64,000 nucleotides of DNA from Fasciola hepatica (lineage: Eukaryota > Platyhelminthes > Trematoda > Plagiorchiida > Fasciolidae), in assembly GCA_948099385.1 (NCBI GenBank), contig CANUEZ040000168.1, positions 5,185,001 to 5,249,000 on the forward strand, given 5' to 3'. Shown in pieces: positions 43,760-54,383 of the stretch. The notes below the pieces were generated by a model. That model had not been told where the DNA came from. It worked only from the letters and a program-made list of their open reading frames with translations, and did no database searches. A program made the translations under genes and the position numbers. How positions within the stretch are numbered: the first letter of the stretch is position 1; every line of letters starts with the position of its first letter.

Positions 43760-44100
43760 GTTAGGACATGTTTTACGCATGTCTCCTGACAGGATTCCTC
43801 GGCATGCTATGTTTGCTGAGGCGGGCACCGGTTGGAAAATGAGTAAGGGTGGTCAGTCCATGACATGGAAGAAATGTATGAAAAAAATAACTAGTGGAAT
43901 TGGCCATGTAGGACGTGTTAGACTTTCTGTGTGGGGTCCAAGAGACCCTATCACTCAATGGTTAGATACGTTGGAGGATATGGCTACATGCTGCGATTAA
44001 TGGCGATCTTGCATCCACAAACTTTCTTTATCGACTTAACTCCATTATTGCAGTTCTCCTCTTACTCCTTTCATACTCTTTTCTCCTTCATTATTTCTTT
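43760..44100 (+). pseudogene. RTE-like C-terminus after the CR1 insertion
   Basis: It resumes the RTE frame at WLGHVLRMSPDRIPRH and continues MSKGGQSMTWKKCMKK and LSVWGPRDPITQWL to about 44040, with 3' sequence to about 44100. The frame joins precisely to 39097 when the CR1 is removed, as seen in the other arm. Confidence 0.8.
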
Positions 44101-44109
44101 TTGAGGTTA

Positions 44110-45290
44110 CCGTTAGGAGATAACAACCGAAGCCCCCGCACCCAGTGCATGGTCAATGTTTGTCTGAACTGAACCACGGACGAACTCTTCGTGAATTTTA
44201 GCAAAACGTTGGACAAAGTTACGCACGACCTTCTGTTAGGTAAGCACAGGACTCTCGGTGTTGTAAACCCCTCGATTCTGTGGATCAGGAACTTTCTCGA
44301 GGGGAGAACCTTTGCAGTACGAGTAGCATAGTCAATGTCAACATGGCATGTGGCCACCAGTGGTGTTTCACAAAGATCGGTTCTAGGTCAGCTTCTCTTC
44401 CTAGCCCATATCAATGACCCACCATCAATTTTTCAATTGCCGTATCTTACCTATGCAGACGACCTCAAGGTCTGGCATACAATCACCTCAAATTCAGATT
44501 AGCCTATTCTTCAGGAGGGTAGCAAAGTCTTTGAAAGGTGATCTGATCTGTGGTTACTGCCAGTCAACGCCGACAAGTGTGCATATATGCAAGTAGGGGG
44601 ACCGTCTAGCAATGGGATGTAGCGTGTACACGAGGCACCTCTTCGCCGTCCCGCCCGTGAAAAGATATGGGAGTGTTGGTGGTCTCGTCACAAAAGACGA
44701 AGGACAACCCCGACAAAGTTTGCGCGTCAGTGTGGAGTGTCCTTAGGCCGATTACTTGATCATTCGGCCATCTCTCACTCAACGCTCTCAAGGTACTGTA
44801 TGCAATCCATGTACGACCTAGGTTAAAATACGGGGGACCAGCGGTTTTCCCTTGTACGGCGGCAGAAGTGGCAAACGTGGAACGAGTGCAGAGAGGCGCA
44901 ACCCGCCTTGTTGGAGGGCTACACGGGATTTGCTACGAAGGGCGGTTGGAGATTACTGGGTTGTTTCCAGTGGCCTATCGGGGAGTCCGAGGAAACTCGA
45001 TCTTAACCAAGCGTATTATCCGAAGCGACTTTGGTCCAGAACTACGTGCAGAGGTCCCTCTTCGCGAACATAACCGTACGAGGGGACACCCCCTAACTCT
45101 GAAGAAGTTTGAATCCGTTGGTGAAGAAGCTGCAGTCTGTGGGCCTACCACTGGTGTGCCATCTCGGAGGATGACCAATCTATGGAACGCGCTGCCAGCT
45201 GAAGTGGTAGAACAGCCTTACGACATATTGTTTAAGCGACTTCTGGACGTATTTCTGAAGAAGTGGTGGTTTGAGACTCACGCCTGAGTC
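44110..45290 (+). pseudogene. Nest host LINE: RT second half and C-terminus
   Basis: It reads TDELFVNFSKTLDKVTHD, WIRNFLEGRTFAVRV, SGVSQRSVLGQLLFLAHIND and TYADDLKV (YADD at 44452-44463). After several shifts it continues in a clean 139-codon frame (44868-45287) with VERVQRGATRLVGGLHG, NRTRGHPLTLKKF and MTNLWNALPAEVVEQP. It is the last third of the host LINE started at 34490. Confidence 0.78.
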
Positions 45291-46149
45291 TACGTCGCTG
45301 AGCTGTGGTGAGGAAGCTTACACGGGAGAGACACCCACTGCCTCTATTATGAAGAATGAAGAACTTGCTGGTGCGAAACGATAAAATACTGTTGTGTGCA
45401 TTCGTGCTGGTTGCACGACTCTGCACAAACCTCCGAAGACAGAAACTGTAGTGGGTAAAGCGAATTTACGAACAATATTATTCTTATTTTTTCTAGGCCG
45501 CGACGAAACTCTAAGACAACTCGTCCTTGTGGAAATGAAGGAATTTTACAACGGCTTACTTGTACATCAATGTGTTTCAATTGATTGACATAAATATGCC
45601 AACCGAATATACTTAATTAGACGTCGTAAAGAACTATGGTACACAACTTGTAGCTCTCGAAATGGCGTATATTTACGTGCAATCACCTTTTCTGATATAA
45701 TAACTTCGGGCGTGTAGTTGGGGAAAACATCCCGCCCAAGACGTATGCAAACTTATGGTTAAGAACAGTAGGAATTGAAGCGAATTGCCATAAGTGGAAT
45801 TTTTTAGTGGGGATGTTCAAACACTGTTTCCTCCGTGGTGCTAACGTCAATGGAATCAAGGTTAGCATAAAAGCCACGAATAATTAGTCCCGTTTACCGG
45901 CTACACAACTGGCTCATTCTCACGTCGTTCATTGGTCAAGAGAATAGACATTCGGTAGATAGACTGCTGCTGCGCGAGACACAATGACCGAGTCACGTTC
46001 ACTGGTTCGTCCCGGCTGCGCATAGGTTGTGAGGTGTTGGCAGTGCTTGTTTTTACACAACTTAGTCACTGTCAAGAACTGATGCACAAATGGCGAATAC
46101 ACACCACTTGCGCTAACGGGAAATGTTTAGTTAAGTTTATTCTTGAATG
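45291..46149. other. Noncoding stretch within the inverted repeat
   Basis: About 860 bp, present in both arms. The minus-strand frames 45347-45580 and 45683-45877 are identical in the other arm because of the duplication, not because of selection. I do not recognise them. Confidence 0.5.
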
Positions 46150-46654
46150 TTACATCGTTCAACTCTTCTCTATATCAGCTGGTAAATAATTCAAAAGGTG
46201 TGTAACCCTCCGAGACAAGTGATAGACTAAAGGGAAATCAGTAGATGGATGCCTATCAATTTTATTGAATGCCCGCGCCAACAACAAGGTTCTTGAAGCG
46301 AAAGGTCTGCTTCCAGCTCAGGTTCAAGATCACCCCGAACGATGCGACGGATGTAGATGAGATCGCCACGCATCCACCGACAGACCTCTGGAAACAAATC
46401 AGTCGCTTCTGGGTGTCCTTCACAGCTGACCCCAGAGATGAGGAGAGTGGCGGACCTCTCTCAATTGGTTGACTCAGCAGCTGTACAAGGTTGTGCAGCC
46501 GCTCAACTACACCCAATGTGAGGACGCACATGGGACTTATACGGCATGTGGGAGGCATCGTACGGTATTACTCCGGACGATCGGTGAATTGGTCGAGGAT
46601 ACACAAAGTCGGAGAGCAAACTGGTCCCTTAAATCGTCTTTCATCAACCAATTC
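46150..46654 (-). mobile_element. LINE ORF2 C-terminal fragment, reverse
   Basis: On the minus strand, best read in the other arm's coordinates (58242-58747), it gives RGDLIYIRRIVRGDLEPEL, LVYHLSRRVTHLLNYLPADI and EKS, then a stop. R-G-D-L-I and N-x-L-P are common in CR1-like ORF2 ends. The right limit is the end of the inverted duplication. Confidence 0.6.
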
Positions 46655-49637
46655 AACATGGAGTACCACCGACACCCATAGAGGCAAAAAAGGGGACATC
46701 ACCTCGGAGATTGTGTCCAGGGGTACCGCAGCCGTAAAATTCTGCACGAAATCAGTGGCAAGGACGGAGAAACCGTCAGTATGGTTCACAAAATCCTGCA
46801 GTCTTTCTGGGGGGAAAGCGAGAAGTTGACGACTTGGATCGCTGAGTCTGACGTCTTTGCACTGACGGAACCTTGGCTAAAGCCAAATACTGACATGCGC
46901 TTTCAGGAATATGATGCCTACAGACATGATAGAATGGATGGAAGGCAGGGGGCGGAGTAGCAGTTCTGATACGGACTGACATTGGCCACTGGGAGGCTCC
47001 GTTCAACTTGGTCTCACGTAATGTACAGGCCAGGTCCTGCTTTATCAGGATCGAGGTGCGAACAGAACGCATTGCCTGTATCCTCAGGGCACCGCTAGCG
47101 ACAGATGAGGAAGACGTTGAGATCTTGTAAATGCTGTGTGCGGTGCTGGTACAGACAAAATGATTCGTCTTTTAAGGGGTCTCAACCTACCGGGAATTAA
47201 CTGGGAATGCGGGATCGCACCAAGGGGATCAACAAGCAACAAGTTTCTGCAGTGGGTCTAGTTACATGCATTTACACAGCATGTGACACAGGCCATTAGA
47301 CACAGGGGTGAACAGCATCCCTCTCTCCTTGAATCAATAATGACACGGCACCATCAGGACGTTAAAGAAGTGGGAAGATCCACTGGGCAAAACTGATCAC
47401 GTGGTTCTAAGGGTTACACTAAGACTTGGCAAGGCGCCGAAGGAAATGGTGTTACGTCGGAGCTATGGGAGAATCAATATAGGTGAATTATTAGGGCGGT
47501 GGAGGAGGTTCAGTTGACACCGAGACACACAAAAGCCTCCGTAGAGGAACATTGGGAGGCCATCAAGATGGGGCTACTGGAACTTACAGAGGAGTTTGCA
47601 CCTCTGAGGTGGTTAGCTGGGGAAATCAACCCCCACGGTGGAGGTCGAGAGTCCGCAAGGCCATAGTCATTCGCAGGCAACGATGGGCGGCGTGCAAGCT
47701 TTACAAAACTCAGGGGGGCATGGAACAGCTATAATATGACTAGGAACAGAGCTCAAGCGATCCAAAGAGTGGAGAAATATGTCTTCGAACGTCGGTTGGC
47801 TGCATTGGTCCGCATAAACCCAAAGCGGTTCTACACTTACGTGCAATCACACAAAAGTATGAAAGAAAGTGTAGAAACTTTGGAAGGAGCCCAGGGACGA
47901 CTAGCTCTAAGTGACTAAAACAAGGCCCGCACGCTTTTAGCTTTCTTCAAGAGCATATATCGGCCAGAAAACAATTTAGAGGAAAGAATGGAAGGACCAC
48001 AGGCTCCTCCAATACCAGAACTTGGTGTAGGAGGAGAAGTGTACGCAGGGCTGCAAACCGTGAATAGAAATAAGGCAGCAAGACCAGATGGAATTCTTCC
48101 GGCAATCGTTCAGCCTCTGGCCGAGGTCATGAAGGCCCCGGTGACGAGGCTGTATGAATCTTCACTTACGGAAGGAATAATGCCGGGAGACTGGAGGAGG
48201 CAACAGTGGTTGGAATCTACTAGAGCGGACCCCGGCTAAAGGCCGAAAATAACCAGCCGATTAGCTTAACTTCAGTACTGTGTAAGTGACTGGAGAGAAT
48301 AGTCGGGAAGCAGACCTCCAGGCATTTGGTTCAACACAACCTCATATGAAATGCTCAGCATGGGTTTGTGGCAGGACGATCTTGTCTGACGAATCTCCTG
48401 CTGTTCCTCGATGAGGTAACCAAGCGCCTGGACAAAGGGCAGTCGATTGCGGTCTGCTACTTAGTCTTCAGCAAGCCGTTTGATTCTGTGAACCACATAT
48501 TTCTGGACGTCAAACTGCGGTCTGTGGGACGTGTTGGAAAGACCGGGGATTGGGTAAATAGTTTTTTAACAGGACGAACTTTAGGCGTTAAGGTAGGTAG
48601 TCATGTCTCAAAACCGGAAGGTGTAACAAGTGGGGTGCCACAGGGCTCGTTGCTCGGCCCTCTGCTCTTCCTCACCTTCATCAATGACCTAGCACGTGGG
48701 CCTACAAACGCCGCCTTTAAGTTTGCCGATGACATCAAGATAGCTGAAGCAGATATAGAACTTGACGTGTTAGCAGTAAAAAACTGGTCGAGCAAATGGG
48801 CCCCTCTACTGAACCCCACCAAGTTTCGGTGCTTGACCACGAATACAGGTGCTAGTGGGAATGGTGTGGGATCGCTACAAATGATCTCTCCTATCAAAGA
48901 CTTGGGCGTTATAATGGACAACAGCTTCAAGCCGTCGAAGCAGTTCACTGCAGCAGTCTATATGGCCAGGAGAGAACTCTTTTGAAGTAGATTTATTATG
49001 TCGTGTGGAGAGAGGGATATTTTCATTTCGATATACCAAGCCATAGTTAAGCTGCAATTGGAGTACTGCGTTTTAGCCTGGATACCGTTCTATCAGAAGG
49101 ATATATACTGTCTGGAGAAAGTGCAAGGGCTAGCCACCAGAATGGTGACTGGACAAGGGGGCTTAGCCACATAGGGCGTCTCCGTGTCCTGGATCCGTTC
49201 TCGATGAAAAGGCGAGGCATGCCCGGGGATCTGATGGAAACCTTCAAGGTAATGAAGGAACTGTCAGGTATAAATTAAACCTTTCCTCTTCGATCCCAGA
49301 GAGAGACACAGGGGGGGGCAAAGCTGTAGATGACGTAGGAAGCGTTTGAGGATCCGAATTATGGCGAATCACTTCTCGAATAGAGTGGCACCCCATTGGA
49401 ATAAGCTCCCGGAGGAGGTCATAAATACCACAACAGTGGAGGCTTTTAAGAAAGCGGACGCGATTTACTCATTGTTTCCACCTTTCCCCTCCAAGTCTCA
49501 TACTGCACAAAGTTTCTACCCCTCCGACAAAGAAACTCAGGCAGCTTTGGTAGCTATGGATGAGACACAAAGACACAACTATCTGGACACACGATTGGCT
49601 CTAGCCACAGCAAGTGCTGTGCACACTGAACTGACCG
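46655..49637 (+). mobile_element. CR1-like LINE, decayed
   Basis: An endonuclease start (TWIAESDVFALTEPWLKPN, about 46830) and GLNLPGINWECG (about 47190) are followed by the linker (RRLAALVRINPKRFYTYVQS), RT, and a C-terminus with ANHFSNRVAPHWNKLPEEV. The end is a short tail, CACTGAACTGACC. The tail type is the same as that of the 4.66 kb CR1 but the sequence is clearly a different family. Many stops interrupt the endonuclease and linker. It begins immediately at the boundary of the inverted repeat. Confidence 0.78.
48368..48985 (+). pseudogene. CR1-like reverse transcriptase fragment
   Basis: A 205-codon frame with RSCLTNLLLFLDEVTKRL, VFSKPFDSVNHIFLD, SGVPQGSLLGPLLFLTFIND and FADD (48722-48733), then a stop after RRELF. 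The palm motifs are all present; the usual F-S-K-A-F is F-S-K-P-F. Preceding RT blocks are in broken frames (48050-48240). Confidence 0.83.
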
Positions 49638-50285
49638 ACACAAGGTGCTCGGTTTCTGGTTAGATTGTAACTTATCCTTCTCTCATCATCACGAACTTGC
49701 GAGCAAGTCTGCCTTTCGAGTCCTTAATATGATTTGAAGGTCTTTCCCGAGCATCTCTAGGGATGACTTCCCCATAATTTTCGGCAAGCATATCAGACCT
49801 CTCCTGGAGTACGGTAGTCAGATAGTGCACTCTGGTCTTGTCCGAGACCGTGAGATCCTAGAAAGCGTTCAGCGGGCCTCCACCAAGGCAGTAAGGGGTC
49901 TATCCCATCTACCTTATCCCGTCCGCCTCTCACTGCTCAACCTCTATCCCCTGACTCAAGACGCGTAAGAGGTGATCTGTTTTTGATGTTCCATCCTTTT
50001 GAATCAGGTCAAAGCGATTGCTTCTCCTCCGTCTGTCCAGCCTCCTCTCTCCGTGGTCACAGCAGAAAGGTTTTCAAACTGAGATCACGCACTTCACTAA
50101 GGATTAACTTTTTTAGCTATAGGGTGATTACTCTGTGGAATGCACTTCCGGATGATATTGTTCACTCGCAGAACAAAACTATATATTCAGGGAAAAGTAG
50201 GACCTCTACCCGGGTCTCTCCCGGTAATTCCTGGTCCACAAAAAAGTGAAATAGATGTCTTTTATTGCACATATGTTCATGAATA
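49638..50285 (+). mobile_element. Tandem LINE family, unit 1 (3' end only)
   Basis: From ACCGACACAAGGTGC to the linker it matches 53718-54365 at a constant offset of 4,080 bp. About the first 430 bp appear identical base for base; from about 50067 the two diverge by several percent. It starts exactly where the preceding CR1-like tail ends. It encodes the end of ORF2 (LLEYGSQIVHSGLVRDREIL, SYRVITLWNALPDDIV). Confidence 0.85.
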
Positions 50286-50339
50286 TCGCAGCCCTATTCC
50301 GCTTAAGACACTGTCCACAGTGAGACACTGCATGATGTT

Positions 50340-51398
50340 GTGTATTTTGATTTCGCTGCCACCCCCCACCCTGGCTTCCTTTTACTCTCGTTTCAGCTCG
50401 GTGAATCCGACAGGAGATCAAATGTTTCCTCGGAAACCGGGACAATTGGGCTCAAAGCTTCGAATCCGTGTAGTACTTCAAGAAAGACTTCAAGACTTTT
50501 CCCGGTGTCCCAGGCAGCCGATCAGGTTTGTAGAGTTTCTGATCAGCAAAATCTTGACGCCGCAAAGATTTTACAAGATACCGAGAATTGCTCCAAGCGA
50601 GTCATCCTTTGGGGCCGCTTTCTCAGTTCAGATCACCCTCATGACACCTACGCCCAGGTGTTCAACCGCCTTAAGCTCCCTTTCCCACTTAAAGGTCGGT
50701 CCACTTGGTGGGTAACCAAACGCACCAACCGGGTTCACGGTATTCTCATTGTAATGGGTTCCACAGATGCAGCCAAACGAATTGTTTCCTTGGCCGCAAA
50801 GCTCAAGGAGGAAACTAAAGGGCTCAAGGGCGTATCCATTGATAAGCCACTTCATCTGAGGCTCCGCAGTGAGAAGGCTAAGCCAAAAATTCCACAAAAA
50901 GCCGATCATATGCTCAAAGTGCTGCCAGTTGTCCAGGTAACTCGCCTTGAGGACCGGGCTGCATGCCCACCATCCCTCGCTTCCCTACTGACACCATTTC
51001 CCGTCGCCGAAAGTACTCTCAGTAGTAGGCCTAGTGCCACTAAACATCGGTCGCCTACGAAAAGCATCCCAGGCCCCATCATAGCCAACAAGACTGTTTC
51101 AACGGACGACACTCACTCATCCTTGAGCCCAGACATGAACCTGCAACCTGTTTCTACTGAAAGAAGCAGTGAGGAGGTTAAAGCACCAGATAATATATCT
51201 GGTGCTGTCATGAAAAATAAGCTCACCAGCAAGAGAACTCAGAATAGGGCATCAAGCAGTGCGCAGAAGGGCAAACCACAAAAGGCAGCCCACCCTTTTC
51301 GGAGACCGAAGGATGTAGGCCGTCCACCTGGATTGATACCCCCCAGGTTACTAGACATCAAAACCTACCATTCCCCCAGCAGTCTGCTTACCCTCTAG
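50340..51398 (+). CDS. Tandem LINE ORF1
   Basis: A 352-codon open frame. The first ATG is used; the conserved-looking part starts later, with NLDAAKILQDTENCSKRVIL and GRFLSSDHPHDTYAQVFNRL. An RNA-binding-like fold is suggested by ILIVMGSTDAAKRIVSLAAK. The end is basic and Ser/Pro-rich (KRTQNRASSSAQKGKPQKA). The pattern resembles the ORF1-like segment at 23933-24244. Presumed role is binding element RNA. The frame is intact. Confidence 0.65.
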   Translation: MYFDFAATPHPGFLLLSFQLGESDRRSNVSSETGTIGLKASNPCSTSRKTSRLFPVSQAADQVCRVSDQQNLDAAKILQDTENCSKRVILWGRFLSSDHPHDTYAQVFNRLKLPFPLKGRSTWWVTKRTNRVHGILIVMGSTDAAKRIVSLAAKLKEETKGLKGVSIDKPLHLRLRSEKAKPKIPQKADHMLKVLPVVQVTRLEDRAACPPSLASLLTPFPVAESTLSSRPSATKHRSPTKSIPGPIIANKTVSTDDTHSSLSPDMNLQPVSTERSSEEVKAPDNISGAVMKNKLTSKRTQNRASSSAQKGKPQKAAHPFRRPKDVGRPPGLIPPRLLDIKTYHSPSSLLTL

Positions 51399-51399
51399 C

Positions 51400-51441
51400 C
51401 CCCGAATATCTTCAGCCCCCGAATATCTTCAGCCCCCGACT
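51400..51441. repeat. Short direct repeat between ORF1 and ORF2
   Basis: The 18-bp motif GCCCCCGAATATCTTCAG occurs twice in tandem, and a third partial copy (GCCCCCGA) follows, directly after the ORF1 stop. Confidence 0.8.
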
Positions 51442-51538
51442 CTCCCAGGACCTCCTTTCCATCCTCAAATCCCCCTCTTTCCCCTCCTCAAACCCAAAAC
51501 CAGCTGCCTCTGGCGATTCTGCAACAACTCCTGAGCAT

Positions 51539-54303
51539 GTGCTCAAGTGTTTTTACAGCAATTGCCTGAGTGTGTTGAATAAGATCCCGGAGCTTCGGCA
51601 GCTTGCAGTGGATAAGGAGCCTCAGATCATAGCCCTCACAGAAACCTGGCTCACCCCTGACATACTTGATGCCGAAATATCCATTCCGGGATACTTCACA
51701 GTAAGGCGGGACTCCAGTAGAGGTCGTTCCGGCGGGGTCATCATATACTACGATAATTCGATCTCTCCTCCCACCTTACTGACAACCCCAACCTTTCCTG
51801 TATTGATTGTTTGTGGGCCGTGTTTAACCTCTCTAGGACAGATACCCTATTGCTTGGTGTTGTCTACCGTCCTCCCGCATGCAATTCAACTGACAGCCTA
51901 GGTCTCATAGACTTATTAGGCTCCCTGAAAAGCTATACAGACTTCACCCATCTGTTAGTCACTGGTGACTTCAACTCTCCCAGTACAAACTGGCAAAGAG
52001 CTGATGCCCCGGATATCACTTTCGGTAAATCCCTCCTTGATCTCGTACTGAAAAACTCATGGGTGCAGAACGCTAGAGATCCGACTAGATATCGCACAGG
52101 CCACGCCCCGTCCCTGCTAGACCTGGTCATCACCAATGATCGGTTCCTAATAGATGTGGTGCATTACTTGCCGCCCCTCGGCAAAAGTGATCACATTCTC
52201 ATTGGATTCGATTATATCGTGAAATGGCCTCCTCTTCCTTCAGAAACTAAAGTTTTGAGATCCTTCAAAAGGACCAACTTTGACCAAGTCTGTGCATCTT
52301 TTCGCTCCCAGCTAAACTTAACTAATCCAGGTAACTCTGCAGATGAAATGGCAGAGAATCTCGGAGAGTTAATCTCCTTGGCTGATAGGCATTTTGTCCC
52401 CAGAATTCGTCGCCCACAGACCGCTAAACGATCCCTCCCTCGCCCCATTAGGCGCATTCTAGACGAACGCGCACGACTCTTTGCTAGATATAAAGCCACA
52501 GGCCTTGCCCGTGATGCAGAAGACTTCAAAATCATAAGGAACACATGCAAAGACAAGATTAGGTCCTATCAGAATGCAGTCCAGCGATCTGTACTTGATC
52601 GAGCACGGACCAATAAGGCATTTTTCTTTCAGTACATGCGCCGTCTGAGGGGCACAGCTCCGACGCCATTAGGTCTCAAAGATAGTACCGGATCTCCAAT
52701 CACTTCCCCTAGCCAAGTAGCCGAGGCATTCAGCTCCTACTTCCGTACAATTTTTAGCTCCATTCCCATATCATCCCACCCTACCATGCACCCGTTATCT
52801 CTGACCACTACCCTTAACCGCGTCACTATTCCCATTGGTGCAGTCGCTCAAGGTTTCCGACGGCTCAACCAATATTGCTCCATGGGTCCTGACCTAATCC
52901 ACCCCCGTATTCTCAAGGAAGCCGCGGACACATTAGCTGCTCCTTATGCCTTGCTTTTTCAGCAATGTGTTGACGATGGAGTTTTCGCCCGTAACTGGAA
53001 AAAAGCAGTGATCGCACCCATCTATAAGAAGGGTAGTAGACACCTTGCTTCTAGTTACAGACCCATAAGCCTCACTAGCATCCCTAGCAAAATGTTTGAG
53101 GGAATTCTTAAGAGTGAGATTCTTTCCCATCTTCAAAGAAATAAGATCCTCTCCCCGTCCCAACGTGGGTTTCTTCCTGGCAGGTCATGCATCACCAATA
53201 TGCTTACTGTCATGGATAGTCTAACGAAAGCCTATGATGATGGCCAACTCTCACACGCTGTATTCATCGATTTTGCTAAGGCCTTCGATAAGGTCCCACA
53301 TGCCCCTATTCTTTATAAGCTGCAGACATACGGGATCACAGGCTCCATGTTGGCCATCCTACGTAGCTTCCTTACCGACCGCACCTTTGTGGTTAAAGTC
53401 GGGAATGTTTTGTCTCAACCCTCCCCAGTAACAACTGGGGTCCCCCAAGGGTCGGTCTTAGGTCCTCTTCTTTTCCTGATCTATATAAACGATCTACCGA
53501 CAGCCCTTCCTGCGAACATTGCCATGTACGCAGATGATGTAACCCTCTGGAGTTCAAGCGTTGAAGACCTGCAAATTGCAGTTTATGAAACAAAACGCTG
53601 GTCCGAGGATTGGAACCTCCCAGTTAATGATGACAAATGCGTGAGCATGTCTTTCGGTAGAGAGACCGGTCACACGTTTTCCATTAATGGAGCAGCCACA
53701 CTGCCAAGGGTTGACCGACACAAGGTGCTCGGTTTCTGGTTAGATTGTAACTTATCCTTCTCTCATCATCACGAACTTGCGAGCAAGTCTGCCTTTCGAG
53801 TCCTTAATATGATTTGAAGGTCTTTCCCGAGCATCTCTAGGGATGACTTCCCCATAATTTTCGGCAAGCATATCAGACCTCTCCTGGAGTACGGTAGTCA
53901 GATAGTGCACTCTGGTCTTGTCCGAGACCGTGAGATCCTAGAAAGCGTTCAGCGGGCCTCCACCAAGGCAGTAAGGGGTCTATCCCATCTACCTTATCCC
54001 GTCCGCCTCTCACTGCTCAACCTCTATCCCCTGACTCAAGACGCGTAAGAGGTGATCTGTTTTTGATATTCCACCTTTTTGAAACAGGTCAAAGCGATTG
54101 CTTCTTCTCCGTCTGTCCAGCCTCCTCTCTCCGTGGTCACAGCAGAAAAGTTTTCAAACCGAGGCCACGCATTTCACTAAGGATTAACTTTTTTAGCAAT
54201 AGGGTTATTACTCTGTGGAATGCACTTCCGGATGATATTGTTCTCTCGCAGAACAAAACTATCTTCAAGAAAAAGCTAGACCTCTACCTGGGTCTCTCCC
54301 AAT
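51539..54303 (+). pseudogene. Tandem LINE ORF2: endonuclease and reverse transcriptase
   Basis: The endonuclease begins FYSNCLSVLNKIPELRQL and TETWLTPDIL (51539-51790), shifts frame, and continues in a 668-codon frame (51811-53817) with GVVYRPPACNS, VTGDFNSPSTNW, LLDLVITN and GKSDHILI. RT has SYRPISLTSIPSKMFEGIL, QRGFLPGRSCITNML, FIDFAKAFDKVPH, TGVPQGSVLGPLLFLIYIND and MYADDVTLW (YADD at 53527-53538). A TGA after RVLNMI interrupts the C-terminus, which resumes in frame, then shifts near 54045 and ends with SNRVITLWNALPDDIV. Otherwise nearly intact. Confidence 0.88.
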
Positions 54304-54383
54304 AATTCCCTTTGTCAAAAAACAAAAAAAACAAAAAAAATAGTTGTCTTCTATCGCATATATGTTCATGAATGCAGCACCCC

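Larger units (their letters stand above)
36726..44100 (+). mobile_element. RTE-like LINE, forward, split by a CR1 insertion
   Basis: The element occupies 36726-39097 and 43760-44100; the middle (39098-43759) is a CR1 element in reverse. Parts in order: an endonuclease end (VVVGDLNAQVGS), a linker, RT, and a C-terminal region (RLSVFKHRCLRSIARIW, then WLGHVLRMSPDRIPRHA after the CR1). It is 5'-truncated within the endonuclease. The same element is uninterrupted in the other arm at 60797-63509. Confidence 0.82.
34490..45290 (+). mobile_element. CR1-like LINE split by nested insertions (host LINE of the nest)
   Basis: Three separated pieces join into one LINE ORF2: 34490-35250 (linker and the start of RT, ending WKKAVVVP), 36512-36725 (LYKGGTKAGAVNYGHVSLTS to CLTNLLIAQER) and about 44110-45290 (NFSKTLDKVTHDLLLGK, YADD at 44452-44463, then the C-terminus). 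Joining the first and second pieces gives VVVP followed by LYKGG, as expected in RT. The gaps are filled by a reverse RTE-like element and by a forward RTE-like element that itself carries a CR1. Several stops and shifts make the host LINE dead. Confidence 0.78.
36235..46654 (+). repeat. Large inverted repeat, arm 1
   Basis: This block matches 58242-64000 in reverse complement over its whole length apart from the 4.66 kb CR1 insert (39098-43759). Without the insert it is about 5.76 kb, the same as the visible part of the other arm. Mismatches are few (for example ACGGATTGCTTAGC against ACGGATTGCGCAGC), so identity is above 99% by eye. The right boundary is sharp, at CCAATTC (46654). The left boundary is unknown because arm 2 runs off the window. 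Confidence 0.92.
50286..54383 (+). mobile_element. Tandem LINE family, unit 2 (complete)
   Basis: About 4.1 kb from the 5' region (GCTTAAGACACTGTCCACAG, 50301) through ORF1, ORF2 and a 3' end with an A-rich tract (54319-54340). The unit is followed by a linker TGTTCATGAATGCAGCACCCC and, after a CR1 insertion, by the 5' end of a third unit. Unit 1 has the same 3' end, linker and 5' start order, so the family is arranged head to tail. The RT YADD is intact. Lesions are few: a frameshift in the endonuclease near 51790, a TGA at 53815-53817 and a shift near 54045. Confidence 0.85.

Noticed and set aside
45347..45877. Minus-strand ORFs conserved in both arms, suggesting selection
   Set aside because: They are identical only because they lie in the recent inverted duplication; no domain or independent evidence of coding.
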